Of a stretch of 64,000 nucleotides of DNA, positions 1 to 8,432 are shown one piece after another; within the stretch, counting starts at the first letter, position 1, and each line of letters starts with the position of its first letter. Origin of the DNA: Longimicrobium sp. (GTDB lineage: Bacteria > Gemmatimonadota > Gemmatimonadetes > Longimicrobiales > Longimicrobiaceae). A program made the position numbers and the translations under genes. The notes under the pieces are model-generated. The model worked only from the letters and a program-made list of their open reading frames with translations. It did no database searches and was not told where the DNA came from. Location: assembly GCA_036389135.1 (NCBI GenBank), contig DASVQP010000035.1, forward strand, positions 18,746 to 82,745, read 5' to 3'.

Positions 1-404
1 AAGCCCTCGTGGTCCGCGCGGTGGATCGACATCCCCAGGTCGTGGCAGAGCGCCGCCATGACGACCACCACCTCGGCGTCGTCGTTCCCCATCCCGTAGT
101 TCTCCACCACGCCGGGCTTGGCGCCGCGCTCCAGCAGCATGCGCAGCAGCTTGGTGGCGATGTTCATCACGATCTTGACGTGCACCGGCCCGTGATCCGT
201 CATCCCCAGCCGCTCAACCGCGTTGACGTTCGCCGCGAGCCAGAGGGAATACAGCTCCTCGTCCTGGTTGATGCGCTGGATGAGCGCCGCCACCTTGCGG
301 TTGTTGCGGCTGGGGACGTTGAGCGGAAGGCGGTGGCTGAACCGCTCCTCCACCGTGCATCCCCACTGCGCCTGCTGCTCCTGCAAGTCCAGTCCTTCCG
401 ACAT
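1..404 (-). CDS. HD-domain protein (3' part lies outside the window)
   Basis: Reading the minus strand from the ATG at 404 gives an open frame that runs off the left edge, so about 134 N-terminal residues are visible. Near the edge it contains VVVMAALCHDLGMSIHRADH, an HD metal-binding signature (His-Asp in CHDLG) typical of HD phosphohydrolases. The preceding residues (TDHGPVHVKIVMNIATKLL) resemble the upstream helix with the first metal histidine. The substrate cannot be told; HD proteins act on nucleotides, RNA ends or signalling nucleotides. It lies 167 bp upstream of, and in the same direction as, the YheT-like gene. The family call is fairly sure, the function is not. Confidence 0.72.
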   Translation of the reverse strand, partial: MSEGLDLQEQQAQWGCTVEERFSHRLPLNVPSRNNRKVAALIQRINQDEELYSLWLAANVNAVERLGMTDHGPVHVKIVMNIATKLLRMLLERGAKPGVVENYGMGNDDAEVVVVMAALCHDLGMSIHRADHEG

Positions 405-570
405 CCGTTCGTTCCGTGTTCGACAGGTGATCCGGGGCTCACCGAAGATGCGCGCCCGCCGGGGGCGATGACCGCCTCGCCATACTGTACCCCCTACGTG
501 TCACGGCGGGGCCACAGTCCGACGGCGGTCCGCGCCACAACGCGAAGCGCGTACCGCCGCGTGCAGCAGA

Positions 571-1599
571 TTACGGGTGCGGGAGCCGTTCGGCCAGAAA
601 ACGCGCCGCCTCGCGCTCCGCCCAGAACTCCGGCGCCCACGGCTTGCCCTGGATGAACCCCACGTGCCCGCCGCGCTCCGTAAAGACCGCCGTGAGGCTG
701 GGATTGGCCTCCACCGCTTCGCGGGGGATGGCGTGCGGCGGGACGAACGGGTCGTCCGCGGCGTGCACCAGGAGCGTGGGCACGCGGATGGCGGAGAGAA
801 ACTGCGCCGAGCTGGACTGCCCGTAGTAGTCCGCCACGTCGCGGAAGCCGTGCAGACGCGCCGTCACCGCATCGTCGAAGTCGCGGAAGGATTGCGAAGA
901 GAGCGCGCGCCGTGCGTCGCAGCGGTCCCCGATCTCCGCCTGCCTGTCGCCGAACTTGCGGCGGAGGGAGCGCAGGAGCACCTCCGTGTACCTGCGGCCC
1001 ATGAAGCTGGCGTCCATGTACTCCGCGCCCGCCATGAGGTCGAACGGCACCGACACCGCCGCCGCCGCGCGCACCGCGGAACCCTCCCCCCGCTCTCCGA
1101 GGTACTTGAGAAGGACGTTGCCGCCCAGCGAGAAGCCGAGCGCGCCCAAGGTGACGTCCGGCTCGCGCTCGCGCAGGTGGCGAAGAACGGCGGAGAGGTC
1201 CGCCGTGTCGCCCGCGTGGTAGAAGCGGAGCGCGCGGTTCGGCTCGCCGCTGCATGAGCGAAAGTTCATCGCCACGGCGCGCAGACCGCACTCGGCCAGG
1301 GCGCGGCAGCTTTCCAGCATGTACGACGAGCTGGCGCTCCCCTCCAGGCCGTGCACCAGCAGCACCAGCGGCGCGGCGGCCGGGAGCGCGATCCCTTCGA
1401 CCGTGGCCCAGTCCAGGTCCACGAAGTCGCCGTCCTCCGTCTCCATGCGCTCGCGCCGGTAGTGCACGCCGGTCCGCTCACGCAGGTAGCGCCCGGCGAC
1501 GGTCTGGCCGTGCGCGCCCGGCAGCCAGCGCGCGGGGCGGAAGGGGCGCGGCACGAACGCCTTCGCGGGCGGCGGCTCGGTGCGATCGGGTTGGTTCAT
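571..1599 (-). CDS. YheT-like alpha/beta-fold hydrolase
   Basis: The 342-aa protein has the usual length of the YheT/COG0429 family. Visible features are the oxyanion-loop stretch LVLLVHGLEGSASSSYM, the family motif MNFRSCSGEPNR, the nucleophile elbow GFSLGGN, the acid region VHAADDPFVP and the histidine in ERGGHVGF, so the Ser-Asp-His triad looks complete. There is no signal peptide, so it is probably a cytoplasmic esterase or hydrolase; physiological substrates of this family are poorly known. It is divergent from the acyltransferase gene, with about 100 bp between them. The family call is secure and the substrate open. Confidence 0.85.
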   Translation of the reverse strand: MNQPDRTEPPPAKAFVPRPFRPARWLPGAHGQTVAGRYLRERTGVHYRRERMETEDGDFVDLDWATVEGIALPAAAPLVLLVHGLEGSASSSYMLESCRALAECGLRAVAMNFRSCSGEPNRALRFYHAGDTADLSAVLRHLREREPDVTLGALGFSLGGNVLLKYLGERGEGSAVRAAAAVSVPFDLMAGAEYMDASFMGRRYTEVLLRSLRRKFGDRQAEIGDRCDARRALSSQSFRDFDDAVTARLHGFRDVADYYGQSSSAQFLSAIRVPTLLVHAADDPFVPPHAIPREAVEANPSLTAVFTERGGHVGFIQGKPWAPEFWAEREAARFLAERLPHP

Positions 1600-1697
1600 A
1601 GGCGAGTCAATCTACGCGCGGGCTTTCGCCCATCAACAGGCGTCGCGATATTTCGCGTCCCGCCGGAAATCCTCCCCCGCCGCTCACGATCCGCACC

Positions 1698-3026
1698 GTG
1701 TGGCTCCTCCCCATCTTCTCGCCCCTTTCCCGCTTCGCGCTCCGGGTGTTCTACCGGCTCGACGTGACGGGCGAGCGCGTGCCGTCGAGGGGGCCGGTTC
1801 TGCTGGTGGCGAACCATCCCAACTCGCTGCTCGATCCCGCGGCGGTGGTGGCGGTGGCGGGGCGGCCGGTTCGGTTCCTGGCGAAGGCGCCCCTCTTTGA
1901 CGACGGGCAGGTGGGGTGGCTCGTCCGCGGCGCGGGGGCGATTCCGGTGTACCGCAAGCAGGATGACCCCGCCGCCATGAGCGGCAACGACGACACCTTT
2001 CGCGCCGCGCACGAGGCGCTCGCGGCCGGCGACGCAGTGGGGATCTTCCCCGAGGGCATCAGCCACACCAGCCCGTCGCTCGCGCCGCTGAAGACGGGGG
2101 CCGCACGCATCGCGCTGGGCGCCGCGGCGCGGATCGGCGGAGCATTCCCGGTGGTGCCCGTCGGGCTCGTGTTCCGCGAAAAGGAATCGTTCCGCTCCGA
2201 GGGGATGCTGGTGGTGGGCGAGCCCGTGGCCTGGGATGACCTTGCCGCGCGCGGCGAAGGCGACCGCGCCGCCGTGGGCGAGCTGACGGACCGCATCGAC
2301 GAGGCGATCCGCCGCGTGACGATCAACCTGGACCGCTGGGAGGACGCGCCGCTCCTGGAAGCCGCAGAGGGCATCTTTTCCGCCGAGACGCCCACCGACC
2401 CTTCTCCCGCGGCGCGCGTACGGCGGATGCGCGAGGCCGCGGCGTCGCTGGCCCGCCTGCGCCACGACGAGCGCGGGCCCTGGACAGCGCTGGCGCACGA
2501 GGTGGCCGAGCACGCCCGCTCCCTCGAGGTGCTCGGGATGACGCCCGAACAGCTCAGGGCCGGCAATCGCGCCGACCTCGCCGCCCGGTGGATCGTGCGC
2601 CAGCTCGTCTTTTTCGCGCTGGGCGTCCCCATCTCCGCGGTGGGCACGATTCTTTTCTTCATCCCGTACCGCGCCACGCGCCCCGCCGCCGCGCTGACGA
2701 AGCCGAGCCACGACATGCAGGCCACCACCAAGCTGCTCCTCGGCTCGGTGATTCACCTGGTGTGGATCGTGGCGCTGGCGGCGGTCGCCGGCTGGCGCGT
2801 CGGCATCCTGGCCGGGCTGGCGGCGCTCCTCGTGCTCCCCGCGATCGGTCTGGTGACGCTGCACGTGCGCGACCGCTGGCAGCGCGCGACCGGCGAGGCG
2901 CGGCGCTTCATCCTGCGCGCACGCAGACGCCGGACGTTGGACGAGCTGCGCGCCCGCCAGCGCGAGCTCGCAAAGCGACTCAACGCGCTCTGGGAAGAGA
3001 CCCGCGAGCCGCTGGCCCTCCCCTGA
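1698..3026 (+). CDS. PlsC-like phospholipid acyltransferase with C-terminal membrane segments
   Basis: The N-terminal half is a PlsC/LPLAT domain. It has the catalytic block VANHPNSLLD (His and Asp separated by five residues, as in the GPAT-like branch rather than the common HX4D) and the second conserved block FPEGISHTSPS. The C-terminal part, from about residue 290, has two or three hydrophobic segments followed by a basic coiled tail. It is therefore probably a membrane enzyme transferring acyl groups to glycerol-3-phosphate or a lysophospholipid. At 442 aa it is longer than a minimal PlsC (about 250 aa). The transporter gene follows after 23 bp and then an App1-type phosphatase, suggesting a lipid-related operon. 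Confidence 0.85.
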   Translation: MWLLPIFSPLSRFALRVFYRLDVTGERVPSRGPVLLVANHPNSLLDPAAVVAVAGRPVRFLAKAPLFDDGQVGWLVRGAGAIPVYRKQDDPAAMSGNDDTFRAAHEALAAGDAVGIFPEGISHTSPSLAPLKTGAARIALGAAARIGGAFPVVPVGLVFREKESFRSEGMLVVGEPVAWDDLAARGEGDRAAVGELTDRIDEAIRRVTINLDRWEDAPLLEAAEGIFSAETPTDPSPAARVRRMREAAASLARLRHDERGPWTALAHEVAEHARSLEVLGMTPEQLRAGNRADLAARWIVRQLVFFALGVPISAVGTILFFIPYRATRPAAALTKPSHDMQATTKLLLGSVIHLVWIVALAAVAGWRVGILAGLAALLVLPAIGLVTLHVRDRWQRATGEARRFILRARRRRTLDELRARQRELAKRLNALWEETREPLALP

Positions 3027-3049
3027 ATCCCAAATCGGAGCCCCACCCC

Positions 3050-4396
3050 ATGCTCGAGCCCGGAATCGCCGCGCCGCCTCCCGAAACGGTGCCGCACAAG
3101 GCGCCGCACGAGATCAGGCGCATCTCGGTGGCGAGCTGGGTGCTGTACGACCTGGCGAACACCATCTTTTCGATGGGCGTCATCTCGCTCTACTTCTCCC
3201 TCTGGGTGCGCGACCAGGTGGGGGCCACGCGCGCGGACACCACGTACGGGATCATCACGGCGATCTCGATGGCGCTCATCTTCATGTTCTCGCCGCTGCT
3301 GGGGGCGATGACGGACCGAGCGCCCAGGCGGATGCCCTTTTTGATCGTCAGCACGACGATCTGCGTCGCGTTCACGGCGCTCCTGGCGCGCTCCGGCTTC
3401 TACACCACGGCCGTCTGCTTCGTCGTCGCCAACGTGGCGTACCAGGCGGGGCTCCAGTTCTACGACGCGCTCCTCCCCGAGGTCAGCACCGAGGAGAACC
3501 GCGGCCGCATCGGCGGGATCGGAGTCGGCGTGGGGTACCTCGGCTCCTACTTCGCGGTCGGGATGGGCATCCTGCTTGGCACGGGTAACAAGCCGCTGCT
3601 CTTCACCGCCATCGCGGTCGCCTTCCTCCTCCTCTCCATCCCCTGCTTCCTCTTCGTGCGCGAGCGCGGCAACCCGCGTCCCCGCCCCATCGGCTGGGCG
3701 ATGGTGCGCGACTCCACCTCGCAGACCATCCGCACGCTCAAGGAGGGACAGCGCTACCCAGGCCTTGTGCGCTTCCTCGTGGGCCGCGTCTTCTACACGG
3801 ACGCCATCAACACCGTGATCTCCATCATGGCGCTGTACACGGTCAACGTCGCCGTCAGCACGGGGATGACGGAGGCGGAGGGGCAGAAGCAGGCGCAGTT
3901 CATCCTCATGTCCGCCATCACCTTTGCGGTATTGGGCGGCTTCTTCTGGGGATGGATGACGGACCGCCACGGCCCGCGCCGCACGCTGAACCTCGTGCTG
4001 ATCGCGTGGATGGCGATCTTCACCTTCGCGGGAGCGGTCGGCATCGTGGGGCTCCCGCTCTGGTGCCTGTACGTGGTCGCGTGCGCCGCGGGCCTGGCGC
4101 TGGGCGGCGTGTGGGCCGCGGATCGCCCCTACATGCTGCGCCTGACCCCGCCGGCCCGCGTCGGCGAGTTCTACGGGCTGTACGGGATGGTGGGGCGCTT
4201 CTCCGCCATCACGGGTCCCATCATCTGGGCCGCTGTGACCTACCTGACCATTCAGGTGGCGCACATGATGCCCCGCGTGGGCCAGGGGATCGGGGTTCTG
4301 GTGCTGCTGGGGATGATCGTGCTGAGCTTCATCATCCTACAGCCCATCTCGGACAAGCCCCGCGAGTGGAGCGACGAAGAACGCGGAGACCGTTGA
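3050..4396 (+). CDS. MFS transporter, UMF1/Atg22-like
   Basis: This 448-aa protein has about 12 hydrophobic segments. It opens with ASWVLYDLANTIFSMGVISL, the hallmark of UMF1/Atg22-type major facilitator proteins, and has the MFS loop signature GAMTDRAPRRMP between helices 2 and 3 and a second GWMTDRHGPRR at the start of the second half. I chose the ATG at 3050 because it opens the conserved N-terminus; an in-frame extension to 2588 would overlap the acyltransferase. Substrate unknown; Atg22 exports amino acids from the vacuole, but bacterial members are uncharacterised. It is in an operon with the acyltransferase (23 bp before) and the App1-like gene (2 bp after). Confidence 0.87.
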   Translation: MLEPGIAAPPPETVPHKAPHEIRRISVASWVLYDLANTIFSMGVISLYFSLWVRDQVGATRADTTYGIITAISMALIFMFSPLLGAMTDRAPRRMPFLIVSTTICVAFTALLARSGFYTTAVCFVVANVAYQAGLQFYDALLPEVSTEENRGRIGGIGVGVGYLGSYFAVGMGILLGTGNKPLLFTAIAVAFLLLSIPCFLFVRERGNPRPRPIGWAMVRDSTSQTIRTLKEGQRYPGLVRFLVGRVFYTDAINTVISIMALYTVNVAVSTGMTEAEGQKQAQFILMSAITFAVLGGFFWGWMTDRHGPRRTLNLVLIAWMAIFTFAGAVGIVGLPLWCLYVVACAAGLALGGVWAADRPYMLRLTPPARVGEFYGLYGMVGRFSAITGPIIWAAVTYLTIQVAHMMPRVGQGIGVLVLLGMIVLSFIILQPISDKPREWSDEERGDR

Positions 4397-4398
4397 CG

Positions 4399-5574
4399 AT
4401 GGCCGATTGGAACAAGGCGTTCGGGCGCTTCCTGGACCGCGTGGACAACAAGATCGACGAGCAGCGGCGACGACTCGGCGCCACCGGGGGCGCGGGGAAG
4501 GTGGCGCGCATCGACGCGTACCGCGGCTACGGGACGCCGGAGCGGGCCTTCGTGCGTGGGCGCGTGCTGCGCGGCTCCCCCATCCCGGCGGCCGACGCGG
4601 CGGACAGCGTGTGGCTGAACCTGGCCTCCATGGTCCAGCGCTTCGAGAGCGACGAGGTGCCGCGCGCCCGCGTCCGCGTCGTCTTCGCCGGCGGCGAACG
4701 CACCGTGACGACGGACGACGAGGGGTACTTCGAGTGCGAGGTGGATCCGCGCCCCCCCTTTGCCCCCAACGCCATCTGGCACGAAGTCGTGCTGGAGCTG
4801 CTGGAGCCGCTCGAGGGCGACGAGCCCGTGCGGACGCTGGCGCACGTCATGGTGCCGCCGGCCGCGAGCGCGTTCGGGGTGATCAGCGATCTGGACGACA
4901 CGGTGATCCGCACCGGCGTCGCGTCCAAGCTGCGCATGGCGCGCACGGTCTTCTTCGGCAACGCCCGCACGCGCGCGCCCTTCCCGGGCGTGGCGGCCTT
5001 CTACCGCGCGCTCCAGCACGGCACGGGCGCGGCGCCGTTCAACCCGATCTTCTACGTCTCCAGCAGCCCCTGGAACCTGCACGACCTCCTCGCGGAGTTC
5101 CTGACGCTCCAAAAGATCCCGCTCGGCCCCCTCCTCCTGCGCGACTGGGGGCTCTCCGGCGAAGTGCTCCCCACCTCCAACGAGGAGCACAAGATGAGGG
5201 CGATCGAGCGGATCATGACCCACTACCCCACCCTCCCCTTCATCCTGGTGGGCGACACCAGCCAGGAGGATCCGGAGATCTACTCGCGCGTCGTGCACAG
5301 CTACCCGAACCGCATTCCCGCCGTCTACATCCGCAACGTGGAGGCGCGGCCGGAGCGCGTGGAAGCCATCCGCGCCCTCGCCGCGGAGGTGGAGAAGGCC
5401 GGGAGCGCCCTCGTGCTGGCCGACGACACCCTTGCCGCCGCCGAGCACGCCGTCTCCCGCGGCTGGATCGCCTCCGACGCCCTCGCCGAGATCCGCGCCG
5501 AGGCCGACGCCAGCACCCAGCCCCGCGCCTCCGCCGCCGGCGAGGAGGTCAACGAGGAGCTGAGCACGGAGTAG
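4399..5574 (+). CDS. App1-family phosphatase (DUF2183)
   Basis: The 391-aa protein carries the APP1 catalytic domain. Its DxDxT nucleophile motif is in FGVISDLDDTVIRTGV, followed by a conserved FYVSSSPWNLHDLL stretch and the acidic motif LVGDTSQEDPEIY, as in HAD-type phosphatases. In yeast the family removes phosphate from phosphatidate; bacterial members are inferred to do similar chemistry. The N-terminal 150 residues form a beta-rich domain. The start is 2 bp after the transporter stop, so the genes are probably co-translated. With the PlsC-like gene upstream this suggests phosphatidate turnover. Confidence 0.83.
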   Translation: MADWNKAFGRFLDRVDNKIDEQRRRLGATGGAGKVARIDAYRGYGTPERAFVRGRVLRGSPIPAADAADSVWLNLASMVQRFESDEVPRARVRVVFAGGERTVTTDDEGYFECEVDPRPPFAPNAIWHEVVLELLEPLEGDEPVRTLAHVMVPPAASAFGVISDLDDTVIRTGVASKLRMARTVFFGNARTRAPFPGVAAFYRALQHGTGAAPFNPIFYVSSSPWNLHDLLAEFLTLQKIPLGPLLLRDWGLSGEVLPTSNEEHKMRAIERIMTHYPTLPFILVGDTSQEDPEIYSRVVHSYPNRIPAVYIRNVEARPERVEAIRALAAEVEKAGSALVLADDTLAAAEHAVSRGWIASDALAEIRAEADASTQPRASAAGEEVNEELSTE

Positions 5575-5596
5575 CCGCCCGAAGCTCGGCCGGCCT

Positions 5597-5629
5597 GAAG
5601 CGCCCGTGTAAGTCCCGCACGGGTGCTTC
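5597..5629. terminator. Stem-loop after the App1-like gene
   Basis: Arms GAAGCGCCCGTG and CACGGGTGCTTC pair over 12 positions with one wobble or mismatch around a 9-nt loop. The structure lies 22 bp after the App1 stop and just before the convergent 76-aa gene. It has no T-run, so it is a plausible but weak terminator for either strand. Confidence 0.5.
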
Positions 5630-5634
5630 ACTGT

Positions 5635-5865
5635 CTATTCGCGCTCCTGCTTCGGAGGCGGGCCGAGGACTTCAGGGCCATCGTAGTTCCTCCACATCTC
5701 GATCGCCTCTGCGCTGAGCGATGCGAAGAACAAGGGCTTGCTCAGTATCCGCGCCCGGGCAACCTCAGGCGGCGGAGCCGGAATGTCGTAGCGCAGACGG
5801 TTGAGAAGCCCGCGGGCTTTCACCCGATGCTTCGCCCGGCGTGCTGGCGGTGCTTGTTTATCCAT
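5635..5865 (-). CDS. Hypothetical 76-aa protein, partner of GNAT-like gene
   Basis: A short basic N-terminus (MDKQAPPARRAKHRVKARG) precedes an amphipathic region, PPPEVARARILSKPLFFASL. I do not recognise a family. The start lies 2 bp after the stop of the upstream GNAT-like gene, so the two are almost certainly translated from one message. Codon use is less GC-biased than in neighbouring genes, as it is in its partner, which fits joint acquisition. It could be an antidote or accessory protein for the acetyltransferase; that is only a guess from size and position. Confidence 0.6.
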   Translation of the reverse strand: MDKQAPPARRAKHRVKARGLLNRLRYDIPAPPPEVARARILSKPLFFASLSAEAIEMWRNYDGPEVLGPPPKQERE

Positions 5866-5867
5866 GA

Positions 5868-6491
5868 TCAGATCTCCTTCAAGCAGTATCGCGGCCCCTG
5901 CAAATCCTGAACAACCTTGAAGCCCAGGACCTCATAATGGGCAACCAGGTGGCGATCGGGGTTGCGCAGGACCAATCGGGTCGAGCCTATCACGCGCCCG
6001 TAATTCTCCGCCACAGCAATTGCCACCCGGATGATGACGCCCCGAAGCCGAACCGGAGGCGGCTCGGGACGTCTCTCGACAAATGTCAGCGTAAATGTGT
6101 GCCGCAGCCCACCGGCGCGGGAGCGTGACGCCTGACCGAGTGCCAGCCCACACAGGTCGGAGCCATACCAGACCGCCATCGGGAGCACGGCGGCGCGTTT
6201 TGGAAGCGCGCGGACGAGCTCGGGCCAATTCCATCCTCCCACACCACGGGGGTGCTTGCGACGCGCCCAGCTTCGCTCCCACTCCACGAGAGCCGTCGCA
6301 TCGATGTCCGCAAGCCGGAGTTCGGGTCCGATCCCGAGATTCGCGATCACGTCGTTTCGGGCGGCATCGTACGCTTCGAGGCGCGCCTGGCGGTGCCGGT
6401 CCGACGCGGCCCGGTACGAATCCACGGCTAAGGTCCCCGCCCAGGTATATCTTCCGCATCCATACTCGTCTCCGGTGTGTGCGTTCCACAC
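5868..6491 (-). CDS. GNAT-like N-acetyltransferase
   Basis: The 207-aa protein has the layout of a GNAT fold. A helical N-terminus has a WERSWARRKHPRGVGGWNW stretch; then come LPMAVWYGSDLCGLALGQAS (strands beta2-3), RLRGVIIRVAIAVAENYGR (strand beta4 and the CoA-binding helix region) and the typical end HLVAHYEVLGFKVVQ, which matches the GNAT C-terminal pattern of a residue pair before YExLGF. The glycine-rich pyrophosphate loop is not obvious, so activity is uncertain. It precedes the 76-aa gene by 2 bp. Lower GC than the surroundings suggests transfer. Acceptor unknown. Confidence 0.66.
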   Translation of the reverse strand: MWNAHTGDEYGCGRYTWAGTLAVDSYRAASDRHRQARLEAYDAARNDVIANLGIGPELRLADIDATALVEWERSWARRKHPRGVGGWNWPELVRALPKRAAVLPMAVWYGSDLCGLALGQASRSRAGGLRHTFTLTFVERRPEPPPVRLRGVIIRVAIAVAENYGRVIGSTRLVLRNPDRHLVAHYEVLGFKVVQDLQGPRYCLKEI

Positions 6492-6682
6492 CAGATACTC
6501 CGTACCGCGAACCCGGGATCATCAACGCCACACCTCCGCCACCAAGGGCGCTACACGGTACTAACGGCGGCCCGAGTGGGGCGGAACGCCAAACCTGCGG
6601 CATACCCTATGCAACGGGGAGGCGCTCCGCCGTGCAATGAGGTGCGGTGTGATGGACGGAAACGAGAGATGGAGATGTCGTA

Positions 6683-7159
6683 ATGCACAAAGGACGCGAT
6701 TTCCTGATCGCCCAGGTCAGCAACAACGTGATGCAGCACAGGACGCTGCTGGAGAGCCTGGAAGACCACGAGAAGCAGGCGCAGGACGCGCGCTTCCGCG
6801 AGCTATGCACGCGCTACATCCCGCAGATGCGCCAGCACCAGACGATGATCGAGGAGTACCGCGCCACGCTCGGCGAGCCCGGCGGCGAGGCGCTCAAGAA
6901 CGCGCTCGGGTTCGTGCTGGGGAAGGCGAAGGACGTGGCCGACGCGGTGCGCAACGACGACTTCCTGCGCATCGTGGAGGACATCGTCATGATCCGCCAG
7001 GCGCAGGACACCTTTGCCACCTTTGCCGCCGTGGGCGAGCGCATCGGCGAGCCGCGCCTTGCCGAGATCGGCCGCACCTGCGAGAAGCAGCACGACGAGA
7101 TGCAGCGCGAGTTCAACGCGCTCGTGCAGGAGATGTTCGTCAAGAACGTGCAGGAGTAA
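6683..7159 (+). CDS. Hypothetical helical-bundle protein (158 aa)
   Basis: The protein is almost wholly helical and rich in Glu, Gln and Arg (QHRTLLESLEDHEKQAQDAR, IPQMRQHQTMIEEYRATLG), which suggests a four-helix bundle of ferritin-like or DUF892-like shape. There is no clear set of metal ligands, no signal peptide and no membrane segment. Codon bias is that of the host chromosome. A purine-rich leader, GGACGGAAACGAGAG, ends 14 nt before the ATG and also occurs before the gene at 43702. It stands alone between two gaps. Function unknown. Confidence 0.7.
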   Translation: MHKGRDFLIAQVSNNVMQHRTLLESLEDHEKQAQDARFRELCTRYIPQMRQHQTMIEEYRATLGEPGGEALKNALGFVLGKAKDVADAVRNDDFLRIVEDIVMIRQAQDTFATFAAVGERIGEPRLAEIGRTCEKQHDEMQREFNALVQEMFVKNVQE

Positions 7160-7168
7160 AGAACAAAG

Positions 7169-7262
7169 CTTCACACAGAGAACACAGAGGAAACAACAAG
7201 CCGCGGAGGAAAGCCCTTTCTGTTGTTTCTTGCCGTGTCCTCTGTGTCTCTGTGTGAGGCAA
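7169..7262. repeat. R1 palindromic repeat, copy a
   Basis: Outer arms TTCACACAGAGAACACAGAGG and CCTCTGTGTCTCTGTGTGAG flank about 50 bp with a second, looser dyad. This is the best conserved layout of the R1 family, which recurs at least ten times in the window. Confidence 0.85.
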
Positions 7263-7350
7263 GCAGTTGCAGTGCCGAAGCTCCACGCTACATTGTCCCG
7301 CCTGGCCGCACGGACGGCCCCAAACCAGCCCGAATCCAGGCGGACACCGC

Positions 7351-7776
7351 ATGAACATGGTCTACTACGCCCACTCGGGGCTTCGCTACCTGGTGCTCCT
7401 CGCCGGGATCGCGGCGATCGTCATCCTGGCGCGCGGGCTCTCCGGGAAGCGCCCGTACGACCGCCCCGCGCGCATCTCCACCGCGGCCTACACCGGCTCG
7501 CTCCACCTGCAGGTCGTGCTGGGGATCATCATGATCGTGCTCGGGCGCTGGTACCCGGCGCTGATGGGGCACCTGATCATGAACCTCCTTGCGGTGGCCG
7601 CCGCGACGGTGCTCTCCGCATGGGCCAAGCGCGAGGCGGACTCGCAGCGCGCCTACAAGTATGGGCTCACCGGCGTGGTCGTCTCGCTCCTCCTCCTGAT
7701 GGGCGGAATCGCGGCGATCGGGCGGCACCCGTTCCAGAGCCGTGCCCTCGATCAGATCGAGGCCGGCGCGCGATGA
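7351..7776 (+). CDS. Four-helix integral membrane protein (141 aa)
   Basis: Four hydrophobic segments can be seen: GLRYLVLLAGIAAIVILA, LHLQVVLGIIMIVLG, IMNLLAVAAATVLSAWA and VVSLLLLMGGIAAIG. Histidines in the first two segments (YAHSGLRY, SLHLQ) and one at HLIMN recall small cytochrome b561-like or heme-binding membrane proteins, but I cannot assign a family. The ATG at 7351 fits the first helix; an extension to 7267 would run into the repeat leader. The stop overlaps the start of the esterase gene (ATGA), so the three genes up to 9028 form one operon. Confidence 0.78.
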   Translation: MNMVYYAHSGLRYLVLLAGIAAIVILARGLSGKRPYDRPARISTAAYTGSLHLQVVLGIIMIVLGRWYPALMGHLIMNLLAVAAATVLSAWAKREADSQRAYKYGLTGVVVSLLLLMGGIAAIGRHPFQSRALDQIEAGAR

Positions 7777-8432
7777 GCGCGACGCTCCTGTACGAGCGGT
7801 CCATCCCCGAGGGGGTGCAGGACGGGGCACCCCTGGTGGTGCTCCTCCACGGCCGCGGGAGCGACCGCTTCGACCTTGCGGGGCTGGCGCCGCACATCGC
7901 CCCGGGTGCCGTCGTGATCACTCCGCAGGCGCCGCACTCCGGCGTGCCGTGGGGCTACGGGCCGGGATGGGCGTGGTACCGCTTCCTCGGCCGCAACCGC
8001 CCCGAGCCGGAGAGCTTCGAGGCAAGCCAGGACGCGCTCGGCACTTTCCTCTCCGAGATCCGCGCCACACTCCCGGTGAAGACGGGCCCCCTCGTCCTCG
8101 GCGGCTTCTCGCAGGGCGGGGTGATGTCGATGGCGTACGCGCTCCGCAATCCCGGCGCGGCGCCGATGGTGATGAACTTCAGCGGCTTCCTGGCCGACCA
8201 TCCCAGCGTGCGCCCCACCCCGGAATCGGTTGCGGGGACGCGCTTCTGGTGGGGGCATGGGACGATGGACCCGCAGATCCCCTTCGACCTCGCTATCGAG
8301 GGGCGCGGGCTCCTGCAGTCCGCCGGCGCGGAGCTGGAGACGCGCGACTACCCGATGGGCCACGGCATCTCGCCGGACGAGGCGCGCGATGCCCGCGCCT
8401 GGATCCAGGCCGAAGTGGCGCGCCCGGGATGA
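7773..8432 (+). CDS. Carboxylesterase/phospholipase family serine hydrolase
   Basis: This 219-aa alpha/beta hydrolase resembles the YpfH/Abhydrolase_2 group. It shows the N-terminal block LVVLLHGRGSDRFDL, the substrate-loop tryptophans GPGWAWYRF, the nucleophile elbow GGFSQGGVM, an Asp in GTMDPQIPF and the final histidine in YPMGHGISPDE, so the catalytic triad is complete. There is no signal peptide, so it probably cleaves acyl esters in the cytoplasm. The ATG overlaps the previous stop, and its own stop overlaps the flavin reductase start by 4 nt. The family call is secure and the substrate unknown. Confidence 0.86.
   Translation: MSATLLYERSIPEGVQDGAPLVVLLHGRGSDRFDLAGLAPHIAPGAVVITPQAPHSGVPWGYGPGWAWYRFLGRNRPEPESFEASQDALGTFLSEIRATLPVKTGPLVLGGFSQGGVMSMAYALRNPGAAPMVMNFSGFLADHPSVRPTPESVAGTRFWWGHGTMDPQIPFDLAIEGRGLLQSAGAELETRDYPMGHGISPDEARDARAWIQAEVARPG

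Noticed and set aside
7169..7262. R1 arms as CRISPR repeats or a small RNA gene
   Set aside because: Arms are inverted and not direct, copies are scattered singly, and no promoter precedes them.
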